From NCBI GenBank assembly GCA_025358055.1, contig JANYKV010000151.1:1-64000 (forward strand): 64,000 nucleotides of DNA, read 5' to 3'. Source of the DNA: Gemmatimonadota bacterium (GTDB taxonomy: Bacteria; Gemmatimonadota; Gemmatimonadetes; Gemmatimonadales; GWC2-71-9). The notes below the pieces were generated by a model. That model was not told where the DNA came from, did not search any database, and worked only from the letters and a program-made list of their open reading frames with translations. Positions within the stretch are counted from its first letter, which is position 1, and each line of letters opens with the position of its first letter. Position numbers and translations under genes: made by a program. Below, in pieces: positions 9,413 through 18,745 of this stretch.

Positions 9413-9660
9413 GGAGGACCCTGAGCCCGGCTCTTTGCTTTCGCGGCATCGGCCATGAGTTCGCGATACACGCTAACACAACTCACCGTCGCGCCGCCCA
9501 ACGTGCCCAGGATGGTTAGGACCGGTGTCAGACCCAAGAGCCGGTCGAGCCCGAAACCGGCCATCAAGAATAACATGATGCCACCAGCAAACTTAAGGGC
9601 CAGGGAAAAGTACTTTTGCCCGGCCGCTATGCCGGCGCCGATATCATCCTGGGGTGCCAT
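9409..9660 (-). CDS. AtpZ/AtpI family protein
   Basis: MAPQDDIGAGIAAGQKYFSLALKFAGGIMLFLMAGFGLDRLLGLTPVLTILGTLGGATVSCVSVYREL; two TM segments. Confidence 0.75.
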   Translation of the reverse strand: MAPQDDIGAGIAAGQKYFSLALKFAGGIMLFLMAGFGLDRLLGLTPVLTILGTLGGATVSCVSVYRELMADAAKAKSRAQGPP

Positions 9661-9682
9661 GACCGCGCACAAGCTAGTTGCT

Positions 9683-9698
9683 TGTGAAATATTTCGCA
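9683..9698. promoter_or_regulatory. CRP/FNR-superfamily-like palindrome upstream of the atp operon
   Basis: tgtga-aatatt-tcgca, one mismatch from TGTGA-N6-TCACA; 23-38 nt upstream of the preferred atpZ start. Confidence 0.4.
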
Positions 9699-9811
9699 AG
9701 CAAGAACCTCACGCCGTTCTGACAGGCTGCTGGCTTCAGCTCGGCCCCTCCTCCGACTAAGTTCCCGGCGCCATCAGCGTTGTATCCAATTCATTCCGGG
9801 CCCGAGGAACC

Positions 9812-10840
9812 ATGTCCGCTGCCCCCCCCGTCCCTCTTTCCCCACCGGACGACATCCAACAGCTGTCGGGGCTCGCCGATGCGGTAACCTCGCTTCGCGC
9901 GCAGGTGGCCCAGCGCATCGTCGGCCAGTCGGAAGTTGTGGATGGCGTATTGATCGCGATCCTGGCCGGCGGACACGCCCTATTGATCGGGGTCCCCGGG
10001 CTAGCAAAGACGCTCCTCGTGTCCACCATCGCGGAGGCGCTGGCGCTCACCTTTAACCGGGTTCAGTTCACCCCGGACTTGATGCCCGGCGACATCACGG
10101 GAACCGAAATCGTGGAAGAGGATCCGGCCACCGGGCGCCGAGGCTTTCGATTCGTCCAGGGCCCGATCTTCGCGAACGTGGTTCTGGCGGACGAGATCAA
10201 TCGCACCCCGCCCAAGACCCAAGCCGCCTTGCTGCAAGCGATGCAGGAGCACAAAGTCACCGCCGCTGGAACCACCTATTCGCTCCCCAATCCCTTCTTC
10301 GTATTGGCCACGCAGAACCCGATCGAACAAGAGGGCACCTACCCGCTACCCGAAGCCCAGTTGGACCGCTTCATGTTTGAACTCCGCGTAGGCTATCCGA
10401 GCCGGAGCGAGGAGGAGGCCATCGTCGAGCAGACCACGGGGACCCGCGAAGTGCGAATGTCACCGGTGATCGACGCGGCTCGACTCCTTGGGCTCCAGGC
10501 TCTGGTCCGGCGCATTCCCGTGTCCCGCGGATTGATCCGTTCAGCGGTGTCTCTGACCCGAATGACCCGACCGGCCGACGCCGAGGCTCCACCGTTCATT
10601 CGAGAGTATGTCGAATGGGGTGCAGGGCCGCGGGCCTCGCAATACCTGGTGTTGGGCGCCAAGGCCCGGGCCGCGATCGATGGCCGCCCGCTCGCCGACC
10701 TAGAGGACGTGAGGGCCGTGGCGATGTCGGTCTTGCGACATCGAGTAGTGACCAATTTCGCGGCCGAGGCTGCAGACCGGACCAGCGAGGACCTGGTCCG
10801 GGAGCTCGTGAACGGCAAAGGATGGTTCACCGACCGATAG
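9812..10840 (+). CDS. MoxR family AAA+ ATPase
   Basis: GQSEVVDGVLIAILAGGHALLIGVPGLAKTLL, VVLADEINRTPPKTQAALLQAMQE, ATQNPIEQEGTYPLPEAQLDRFM. Confidence 0.95.
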   Translation: MSAAPPVPLSPPDDIQQLSGLADAVTSLRAQVAQRIVGQSEVVDGVLIAILAGGHALLIGVPGLAKTLLVSTIAEALALTFNRVQFTPDLMPGDITGTEIVEEDPATGRRGFRFVQGPIFANVVLADEINRTPPKTQAALLQAMQEHKVTAAGTTYSLPNPFFVLATQNPIEQEGTYPLPEAQLDRFMFELRVGYPSRSEEEAIVEQTTGTREVRMSPVIDAARLLGLQALVRRIPVSRGLIRSAVSLTRMTRPADAEAPPFIREYVEWGAGPRASQYLVLGAKARAAIDGRPLADLEDVRAVAMSVLRHRVVTNFAAEAADRTSEDLVRELVNGKGWFTDR

Positions 10841-10908
10841 CCCACTGTTGGTACCCTCGAACCCCGCCCCGAACTAGCGCGTATCCGTCCCGTGCGGTAC
10901 GATAGCGA

Positions 10909-13900
10909 ATGCCCAACATGACAAACCATCAACAACAGCTGCTCACGTCTACCGTGCGCGTTGACGATTCGTTGACCCTTCGACCACATCTGGTAAGCTC
11001 CCTCGAACATGGCGATCCGATGCCGGCCGTCTTTTACCTCAAGTGCCTCGGGGTCCCGGAGCTTCACGGTTCGGATGGAAAGCCCATTCGCATGCGAGTG
11101 CGAAAGCATTTCGGGCTGCTGATCTATTTGGCGATGGAGTACGACCGAGTTCACCGGCGGGAGCGACTAGCCGATTTCTTCTGGCCCCGGGCGGACCAGA
11201 CGCAAGGTCGTCATTCGCTCGCAACAGCCTTGTCCGAAATCCGTCGGATCTTTGGGCAGGTCGCGATTGACGCGGACCGAGACCACGTTCGTTTCAAGCC
11301 GGAGCGATTGACGATTGATGTCGATGCCCTGATCGGCGGGAAGATCCTCGGCGACGAAACCACGCCTCCGATCGAAGTCGATGGCTTCCTCGCCGGGTTC
11401 GAGCTCGCGGATGCGCCGGAGTTCATGCACTGGCGAGAGCGGCGTCACGCCGATTTACTCCCCGCAATCCATGCCGGATTGCTCATCGGCATCGATCATT
11501 GCCGGCGGACTGGGGATAGCCGGCTAATCGCCCGGTATGCCGACCGCCTCTTGGCGATCGATGACATTGCAGAGGAAGGCATCCGGGCGAAAATGGAAGC
11601 ATTCGCCTTCGCGGGAGAGCGGCTCCTCGCGCTTAAGGTGTTCGAAGAGTGGAAGGAACGCCTGGAGGTCGAACTGGCGGCCACCCCGTCCCAACTTTTG
11701 GAAGGCATGGCGATACGGCTTCGACGCCGGGGATTAGAGCGGACCACCACGATCGACATCCCCTCGGTCCCCATGGAGCAGTGGAAAGGACGGGTGTTTG
11801 TTGGACGAAGCGAGGAGTATCGCATCCTTTATGAGGCGTGGGAAAGTGCGCAGCGCGCCCACGCATGCCACGTGCTCATCATGGGCGACAGTGGGGTCGG
11901 AAAGACCACCCTGGTCGAGCGATTGGCGACGGCGGCAGGACTGCAGGGAGCGAGTGAGAGCCGGGTGCAGTGTTACGAACTGGAGCGCGACATTCCCTAC
12001 GCCGCCTTGGCGGGCCTCATCCTCGGCCTCCTCGACCGGCCGGGAGTTTCGGCGACCGCGCCCGAGGCGCTCGCCGGGCTGGGGCGGATCGTGCCCAAGG
12101 TGCGGGAACGGTTTCCTCAGCTCCCAAGGGCCGCGGAGGTCCACGGCGAGTCGGCGCGGTTGCACCTGGCGGAGAGTACCTGGGAACTGTTCACCGCAGT
12201 CATGGACGAGCATCCGCTGGTTCTGATCATCGACGACTACCACTTGGCTGATGAGGCCAGTCTCGCCGTGCTGCACCACCTTCTGCGCCGGATGCAGGAT
12301 CGTCAGGTCATGGTCCTCTTGACCGCGCGGCCCGTGGAGTTCGCCGAGGAATCCGGCGCGGCGCGGATCCGGGATGCCGGAGATTACCTCCGCCTCCGGC
12401 GCTTGGACCTGAAGCCCTTGAGCTCGGAGGACAGCGCAGAGCTGCTGCGGCACCTGCTCTTGCCCGGGGAGGCTCCCACCGCTCAAGAGCGTCGGGCTTT
12501 ACTCACGGCGGCCGGCGGGTTCCCGATGGTGCTCGAACTCTTGGTCGAGGATTGGCGCCGGCACGGGACGGCCAGCTTGGCCTTGTCGATCAACGCCATG
12601 ACGCCGGAGTTGGCGCGGGAAGCGGCCCTCGAAGGCGCCTATCGACGAGTTGTGAATCGCATCACACGAGATCTGGATTCGGGCACCCAGATGGTTCTTC
12701 ACCTAGCGACGATCCTTGGCTCCCAGCTGAATAACTTGGAAATGTATAGCATCGTGGACCTCACCCGTGGCCAGGTGGTGACCGGCCTTTCCGAACTCAC
12801 TCGGCGGCGGATCTTGCGTGATTCGGGACGGGGCCTCGAGTTCGCGAATGAACTCCTTCGTGCCGAGGTGTATGTCGAGTTGACCCCGACGGTTCGTCGG
12901 CATCTCCATGGGGCCATCGCGGATCGACTCCTCAGCGCCTACGCGAGCGGCGTACATGTGCCCGGGCTCGAAATCGCCTGGCATTGCACCCGGGCGAACC
13001 GGACTTCGGAGGCGGCGCCTCATTTGTTGCGCGGGGCACGGGAGGCGGTGCGGGAGGGTGCGCCCCATGAAGCGGAGCGGGCCCTGGTTACTGGACTACC
13101 CAGCCTACCGGCGGAGAGCAACGCGGAAGGACGGTTGGCACTGGCCGAGGTATACCAAGGCTCTGACAGGTTCAACGAATCCTTAGAAATGATCAACTCA
13201 ATTGTCAATACGCAGACCAAGGCTCAGACGGAGCTCCTGGCCGTGCTCAAGATGCGTGCAGTGGCTTGTACGGCGACCCTGTCCGAAGTAGAAAGGACCG
13301 AACTGTCTGATCTGGCTCGGGGAAGCCGCTGCCGGAACCGAGGAACCGAGCGTCAGAGTAGTCGCCATCCAAACGCTGACAGCTTTGGTGGGCCTCTTTA
13401 ACGATGAGGGAAGTCGACAAAAGGCCTTGACAGCAATCGAAGAGGCGACAGGCCGCGGCCTCGGGAGAGAGGATCGCGCGGTGTCCCTCCTAGCTCTGTC
13501 AAAAGCGTCTTTCTAGGCTCGCAAAATGGAAGCAAGCCACGCTCAGTTAATTGAGGCCGTAACCCTTCTGACTGAAGCGAACCGCAAGGATTCAATCTTG
13601 GCGGAGGCATACAACGGTTTGTCAGTGTTCGCTTCAAAACACGGTGACTACGCAGCATGTGCAGAGCTTGCTAAGAAGGGGTACGCGTATGCGACCGAGG
13701 TGGACAACGAACGAATCGCCTCAGTCGCTGCGTGCAACATCGCACTGTCGCTCGGTCGCCTAGGGTCGTACGCGCAACAGATACAATGGGCACAGACTGC
13801 GATCAATCTCAACACGAGATACCGATATCCACACTCGCTTGTTGATGCGGCGACGCAATTGATGCTTGGGTTGGCAATGACGAACGACTCAGATGGTGTT

Positions 13901-14350
13901 CTTAAGGTCGTCTCGCAGTACGATCAACCAATCCGATCGAGTCATCAACCATCAGCAATCCAATCGTGGATTCTTAGTTGTGCGGATGCACATCAGATAC
14001 TTGGACGTCCCAAATTTGCGCTATCCCTCGGTACCGAGGCCACGGTGGGACAATACGACACGCCTCTGAACCTGAGTTTTGCCGGACGATTTGCGCGATG
14101 GGTGGCACTGGTCGAGTTGAAGCGAGACGCAAAGAACCAAGGGTCGGAGAGAATAAGGCACGTTCTCACTGCAATGCAAGAGTTAGACAAGATCGACCAG
14201 TTGGAGATTGCTTGTGCTGCACGACTACTCGCTGAAGCGGGAAGCAATTTCGGTGAGCAAGCAGGGGGGTCCATCCCCCAACTTCTGGCAGGGTTCTCAC
14301 CCTTTGTCACGGACCAACTGAGACGACTGGGATTCTCAATGGTGCTATGA
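10909..14350 (+). pseudogene. BTAD (SARP-like)/AAA ATPase/TPR transcriptional regulator, disrupted
   Basis: Part 1 10909..13401 has a winged-helix/BTAD N-terminus and Walker A GDSGVGKTTL. At GGGG 13319-13322 a one-base shift leads into EAAAGTEEPSVRVVAIQTLTALVGLFNDEGSRQKALTAIEEATGRGLGREDRAVSLLALSKASF, then TAG (13514-13516), then the same frame continues ARKMEASHAQLIEAVTLLTEANRK (ORF 13526..14350, TPR-like). Confidence 0.7.
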
Positions 14351-14407
14351 AGCACAATCCGTCATGCAACCCCGGAATGGGCACCCCACTAGTCAGCGCA
14401 ATCGGTA

Positions 14408-15868
14408 TTATCGAGAGATAGTTCGAATCCCGTCTAGGAAACTTCGTTGCGAGCGAAGGGGATCGCTCTGGCGCGACTTGGTTCGGGCGACTGAACGCCT
14501 ATGCGCTTCTTCCACCAAAAAGCCGGGTTCGGAAACCAAACGCCTTACTGTCACGGAATTCACTGTGACATCAACGAGGGCGGGATCGAACTGCACTCCC
14601 TTGTACTTTATGAGCTCAGCGACAACAGCCTCGAACGTCAGGGCCTTGCGATAAGGTCGATCTGTTGTCATCGCGTCAATCGTGTCAGAAATCATAATGA
14701 CTCTGGCCCCAAGTGGAATTGCATCCGCCACGACCCCATCGGGATAACCCTTGCCGTCCCATCGCTCATGGTGATGCTTCACGGCGCGTTCAACATTACC
14801 TCGAAAACTGGCAAACATGGCGACGAGTTCGGCGCTCTTGCCGGCGTGGGTCTTCATCACTTCCCACTCCTCCTGGGTCAGGCGGCCCTCTTTTTGGAGG
14901 AGCGGGGCGAACTCCGCGTGAATTTTTCCCACATCGTGCAGCAGCGCAGCGTTCTCTATTTCTTCAACGTGATCTAGATTCAAACCGTATTCGGTTGCAA
15001 TGGCTTGAGACATGGCGGCGACGCGACGACTGTGGCCCGAGGTATAGGGATCACGTGCCTCGATGGCTTTGACCATCATTGCGAGTTGCTCGCGAACGTT
15101 TTGTTCAAGACGTTCATGAGCCCTGTCCAACTCATCATACAGACTTTGGAGCTGATTCAGTTTCGCGTAGAATCGTTTCGCTGCGATAACGGGGACAAAA
15201 ACACCCAGAAACCCGAACCTCCCAGCCCCACCAAGTTCGTTGAACCTGATGTAAAGCCAAGCTACGACAATTGCGAGCGTACTGGAGAACACGTCATACC
15301 CGAGAACCCAAAGGGTGTTGGTACGCCACACCTCTCGGAAGCGCTTATCTGACGAAATCGCTATCGCCCCACTCACCATGAGCGAATTCGCCATAAAAAA
15401 TGTAAACGACCCAAGGAAGAAAGCCGGAACCTCAGGCAATACAGATCGAAGCGAGAACTCCGAACCCCCCAGGAGGTAGTGTGGGGGAGTGGTACCTCCG
15501 AGAGTTTTGTAGACCAAACTGGCAACAACAATAGAGATGATACTTTGCGACACGTTGAAGAGAAACTTGATGGCTGGTTTCCTGCGCAGAACCTGTGATA
15601 AAATGCTTGCAATCCCTGCCACGATCCCGGCCCAAAAAGCTCCGAACAGTAGGCCACCTGCAATGTGTGAGAGGAAAGCCAACGAACCGTCGGACTCCCC
15701 CCCACGCAGGCGAGTGCTCGCCAGCTCGAGGAGGAACGTAAGGGCAACTAACGCAGCAAGCCCCCAGAAGTCCGGTACTGGCGAGGCGATGGAGCTGGCA
15801 TACGCCAGCGCACAGCCAGCGCCCAACAGACTCAGCCACACGTAGAATTGTATGCGACGTTCTTTTGT
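14408..15868 (-). CDS. Membrane-anchored HD-GYP domain phosphodiesterase
   Basis: N-terminal multi-TM region; ALLHDVGKI, VKHHHERWDGKGYPDG; start at MTKERRIQFYVW. Confidence 0.9.
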   Translation of the reverse strand, partial: TKERRIQFYVWLSLLGAGCALAYASSIASPVPDFWGLAALVALTFLLELASTRLRGGESDGSLAFLSHIAGGLLFGAFWAGIVAGIASILSQVLRRKPAIKFLFNVSQSIISIVVASLVYKTLGGTTPPHYLLGGSEFSLRSVLPEVPAFFLGSFTFFMANSLMVSGAIAISSDKRFREVWRTNTLWVLGYDVFSSTLAIVVAWLYIRFNELGGAGRFGFLGVFVPVIAAKRFYAKLNQLQSLYDELDRAHERLEQNVREQLAMMVKAIEARDPYTSGHSRRVAAMSQAIATEYGLNLDHVEEIENAALLHDVGKIHAEFAPLLQKEGRLTQEEWEVMKTHAGKSAELVAMFASFRGNVERAVKHHHERWDGKGYPDGVVADAIPLGARVIMISDTIDAMTTDRPYRKALTFEAVVAELIKYKGVQFDPALVDVTVNSVTVRRLVSEPGFLVEEAHRRSVARTKSRQSDPLRSQRSFLDGIRTISR

Positions 15869-15905
15869 CATCGAGATCGGATTGGAGGAGCCCCGGCCCA
15901 AACAT

Positions 15906-15977
15906 TTACCAGTCTTGCTTCTCACCAAGGAAAATATTCGCAAGAATGTGAATGGCTGCTGCGAGCATTCTGATCAT
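15906..15977 (-). CDS. Putative 23-aa hydrophobic small ORF (leader peptide?)
   Basis: ATG...TAA encodes MIRMLAAAIHILANIFLGEKQDW, preceded by ttggaggggggtgacgctcATG (strong purine-rich SD); absent from the ORF track because of size. Confidence 0.35.
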   Translation of the reverse strand: MIRMLAAAIHILANIFLGEKQDW

Positions 15978-16172
15978 GAGCGTCACCCCCCTCCAAGTCA
16001 TACCTAACTACGGGAAGTGATAAGCCTCGCTATGGCCTATCAGACGCTCCGCTCAGTTTTTTTTCCGCTCAATCTTCGCTCTCCTACGAAGACCGGGGCC
16101 CCCTCCCTTGTATCCTTTCTCCTTAGCCATGTCGTTCGAGTGCCCTGAACTCCCCACCCGACTCACAATCCC

Positions 16173-16922
16173 TTACGCCGGCCGACGCGCCTCCGTCCAC
16201 CGGTTGGTCGCATCTAAGACCGCGAACACCGCTGCTCGCTCCGGACTCTCGCGCATCTCCGCCGTCCCGGTGAGCAAATGGGACTCCCGCCCACCCACGC
16301 CCTGAATGGCCACAAAGACCACCGTCCGGTCAAACGCCTCCACAATCTTGGCGCCTTCGAGCGCCACAGAATGCTTCTCCAGCAAACGATCCAGCACCCC
16401 AACCGCCGAGCGGGCCGCTGCCTCGACCCGACCGCGCAACGTGTCGGGAGCCTCCTCCTCAGCCGTCTCCATTCGCCCGTTGCAGGAGAGCGTCACGGCC
16501 ACCTGGACGCGCTGTGGTCGCCGCCCCGGACCGAGCGTGAGATTCTCGAACAAGACCTGCCGTTGCATCGCCTTTTCTCGCACGGCACCCCTCTCGAGCG
16601 TCTCGATCGGCCGTACTTCCGCGGTTTGGGCAATGCTGATCTTTCGATGATCCACTTTGAGGCCGAGATGCGCCAGCAACGCCGATTCAATGTTCCGAAC
16701 CAGCTGCTTCGGCGCCAGCCCGGATTGGGCCAGAATGTGAATTTCGCTCACCTCACCGAGTGGTGTCGTCACCACCCGAGCGGAAAGGATCCCTTCGAGG
16801 GTCGTGAGCAGATTCTCCGCACGACGAACACCCCAGGGATCCGGCATAGCATCCGGCATGGCCCCAGAGGGCCGAGGGGGCGGCGCTGAATCTTGCGGTC
16901 GTACGGGGGTCGGTCCGCTCAC
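16173..16922 (-). CDS. Conserved-looking hypothetical protein, no family recognised
   Basis: 249-aa ORF directly downstream of the GGDEF fusion gene, same strand, coding-like composition. Confidence 0.65.
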   Translation of the reverse strand: MSGPTPVRPQDSAPPPRPSGAMPDAMPDPWGVRRAENLLTTLEGILSARVVTTPLGEVSEIHILAQSGLAPKQLVRNIESALLAHLGLKVDHRKISIAQTAEVRPIETLERGAVREKAMQRQVLFENLTLGPGRRPQRVQVAVTLSCNGRMETAEEEAPDTLRGRVEAAARSAVGVLDRLLEKHSVALEGAKIVEAFDRTVVFVAIQGVGGRESHLLTGTAEMRESPERAAVFAVLDATNRWTEARRPA

Positions 16923-16958
16923 GATGCCTCTTCCTCGCCTTGAGAAGTCACGTACCGG

Positions 16959-18644
16959 TCACGCCACTGTGTTCCGGCCTGCTGCCTTCGCCTTGTACAA
17001 GGCGCGATCCGCATTCACCAACAGGTCGCCCGCTGTGGGTTGTGCGGGATCGTACTCCGCGATCCCGATGCTCACCGTCACCACACCCTCCGGATGCCCA
17101 AGGCGACGCCCCACGTGTTCAATCGCCGACCGCAGCACCTCAGCCACCCGCTCGGCACCGCTGTAATCGGTCCGGGTGAGGATCACCACGAATTCATCCC
17201 CACCATACCGCGCCGCGAGATCCGAGGCACGCACCGCCGTCCTGATCTCCGCAGCGCAGGCCCTCAGAACCTCGTTACCCGCCTCATGGCCGAACCGATC
17301 ATTCACTTCCTTGAGCCGATCCAGATCGAGAAAGAGGACCGTAAACCGGTCGTTGCTGCGCTTACTGCGTTCGACCTCGTGCGCCAGCCGATCCCGAAGC
17401 ACTCGAAAAGTCGCCAGCCCGGTCAGCAGATCCGTCGCGGCTGCGCGCTGGGATTCCTCCGCGCGGCGTGCTTGGTACGGCGAACACTGACGAAGGGAGG
17501 CCCGACCCTGTGCCGCCGCGCCCGCGAAATCGGCGCAGGTGGCGTACCCGCACGCCCGGCAGTCCCATGGCCGTCCATTCGGCCCCGGCCCGATCGTTTC
17601 CAGTAGGCCGGCCACCGCGGCGGGGTCCGCCGTGCTCTTGCGCGGGCGAATGTCGAACACCGCCCCAACGCTCATCACCACCCGTGCATCGACCACCGGC
17701 TGCCGGCTACGCGGCGGCTCGGTGCTCTGCACCAATGCCCGCCGCCAATACAGTTCCTCTCGCGGACCCGACAAGGGATGATCGAGCGACCCTTCGTAGG
17801 AAAGGATGTCGACGAACCCAAGGTCGAGTCGGTCGCCCGCTACGGCGCGCGATAGCGCTTTCAGGGCTTCCAATCCCCGGACCTTTCGGAAACGCCGGCT
17901 CGAGTACCTGGCTTCCTCAAGCATGGCCAGCGGAAGTCCGCCAGCCGCACTCACGTGGCGTCGTCGCTCTTCCGGAATCCGCGTATAGACGTTCGGCTGG
18001 GTCAGTGGATTCACATCCTTCAGCCTGAAAATTTCCGCAAGATCCTCGAAGGTCAACGATCCATCCACCTCACGGGGCCCGCCCATGGGACAAAGACCCG
18101 CATAGACGATCTTCAGCCTATCTCCGTATAGGCTACGCAGATAGCGTGCCTCGGCAACCACCGGAATCGTCACCGGAGCAAGGTAGGGGACCAACTCCGG
18201 ATAGTCGGTTCGGATTGCATCCACCACCACTGAGTCAGTGGAGCGAATCAAGGTGCCCCACGCCCGATCCGCCCAAAGGCGAAGGTACTCCATCGCGACC
18301 AATTCATCCCCGATGATGCCCCGGGTTACCATGGTGAAACCCGCGCTGTAACAGGCGTTCACGACCTGCTCAGGCGTCGCCGGATAGAAATGAGCCGCGG
18401 CCTCAGTGCCTAAAATTAGGACACCGCAGCCACTCTCAGCCACCGCAAGGGCCCGGCCGAGCTCCCCGGAGACCTCAATCGCATCATGCGGACACGAAGG
18501 AACACACAGGCCGCATTTGATGCATGAGTCCTCCAGGATCCGCACGACCGCGGCATCGGGGGAGACGGCGATCGCTTCTGCCGGGCATACCCGTGCACAG
18601 GCGAGGCAGGCCACACAGCGCTGCACGTCTACGACAAAATTCAA
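16959..18644 (-). CDS. Ferredoxin / [FeFe]-hydrogenase-like (degenerate H-domain) / 4Fe-4S (CxxCGYxxC) / GGDEF diguanylate cyclase fusion
   Basis: CVACLACARVCP and CIKCGLCVPSCP; hydrogenase large-subunit-like YPELVPYLAPVTIPVVAEARYLRSLYGDRLKIVYAGLCPMGGPREVDGSLTFEDL; DCRACGYATCADFAGAAAQGRASLRQC; C-terminal RASDLAARYGGDEFVVIL. Confidence 0.85.
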   Translation of the reverse strand: MNFVVDVQRCVACLACARVCPAEAIAVSPDAAVVRILEDSCIKCGLCVPSCPHDAIEVSGELGRALAVAESGCGVLILGTEAAAHFYPATPEQVVNACYSAGFTMVTRGIIGDELVAMEYLRLWADRAWGTLIRSTDSVVVDAIRTDYPELVPYLAPVTIPVVAEARYLRSLYGDRLKIVYAGLCPMGGPREVDGSLTFEDLAEIFRLKDVNPLTQPNVYTRIPEERRRHVSAAGGLPLAMLEEARYSSRRFRKVRGLEALKALSRAVAGDRLDLGFVDILSYEGSLDHPLSGPREELYWRRALVQSTEPPRSRQPVVDARVVMSVGAVFDIRPRKSTADPAAVAGLLETIGPGPNGRPWDCRACGYATCADFAGAAAQGRASLRQCSPYQARRAEESQRAAATDLLTGLATFRVLRDRLAHEVERSKRSNDRFTVLFLDLDRLKEVNDRFGHEAGNEVLRACAAEIRTAVRASDLAARYGGDEFVVILTRTDYSGAERVAEVLRSAIEHVGRRLGHPEGVVTVSIGIAEYDPAQPTAGDLLVNADRALYKAKAAGRNTVA

Positions 18645-18663
18645 GCGGCCTCGCCCTGCCTAC

Positions 18664-18676
18664 CTATCGGTGATAG
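18664..18676. repeat. Small inverted repeat in the 5' region of the GGDEF fusion gene
   Basis: ctatc-ggt-gatag, shares TATC/GATA with the 18716-18734 palindrome. Confidence 0.35.
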
Positions 18677-18679
18677 CCT

Positions 18680-18708
18680 AATATTCCCCTCCGCACTCAG
18701 GCTGTCAA
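18680..18708 (-). promoter_or_regulatory. Candidate sigma70-type promoter for the GGDEF fusion gene
   Basis: Minus strand TTGACA - 17 bp - AATATT; the -10 match is weak. Confidence 0.35.
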
Positions 18709-18715
18709 GCATGAG

Positions 18716-18734
18716 CTGTATCATTTTGATACAG
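18716..18734. promoter_or_regulatory. Perfect palindrome, candidate operator
   Basis: ctgtatca-ttt-tgatacag (8-bp arms) just upstream of the candidate -35. Confidence 0.5.
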
Positions 18735-18745
18735 TAAGACGATTC

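Noticed and set aside
14415-14440. tRNA T-arm-like string agttcgaatcccgtct
   Set aside because: Flanking 5-nt arms do not pair and it lies in the HD-GYP coding region; no D-arm or anticodon arm found.
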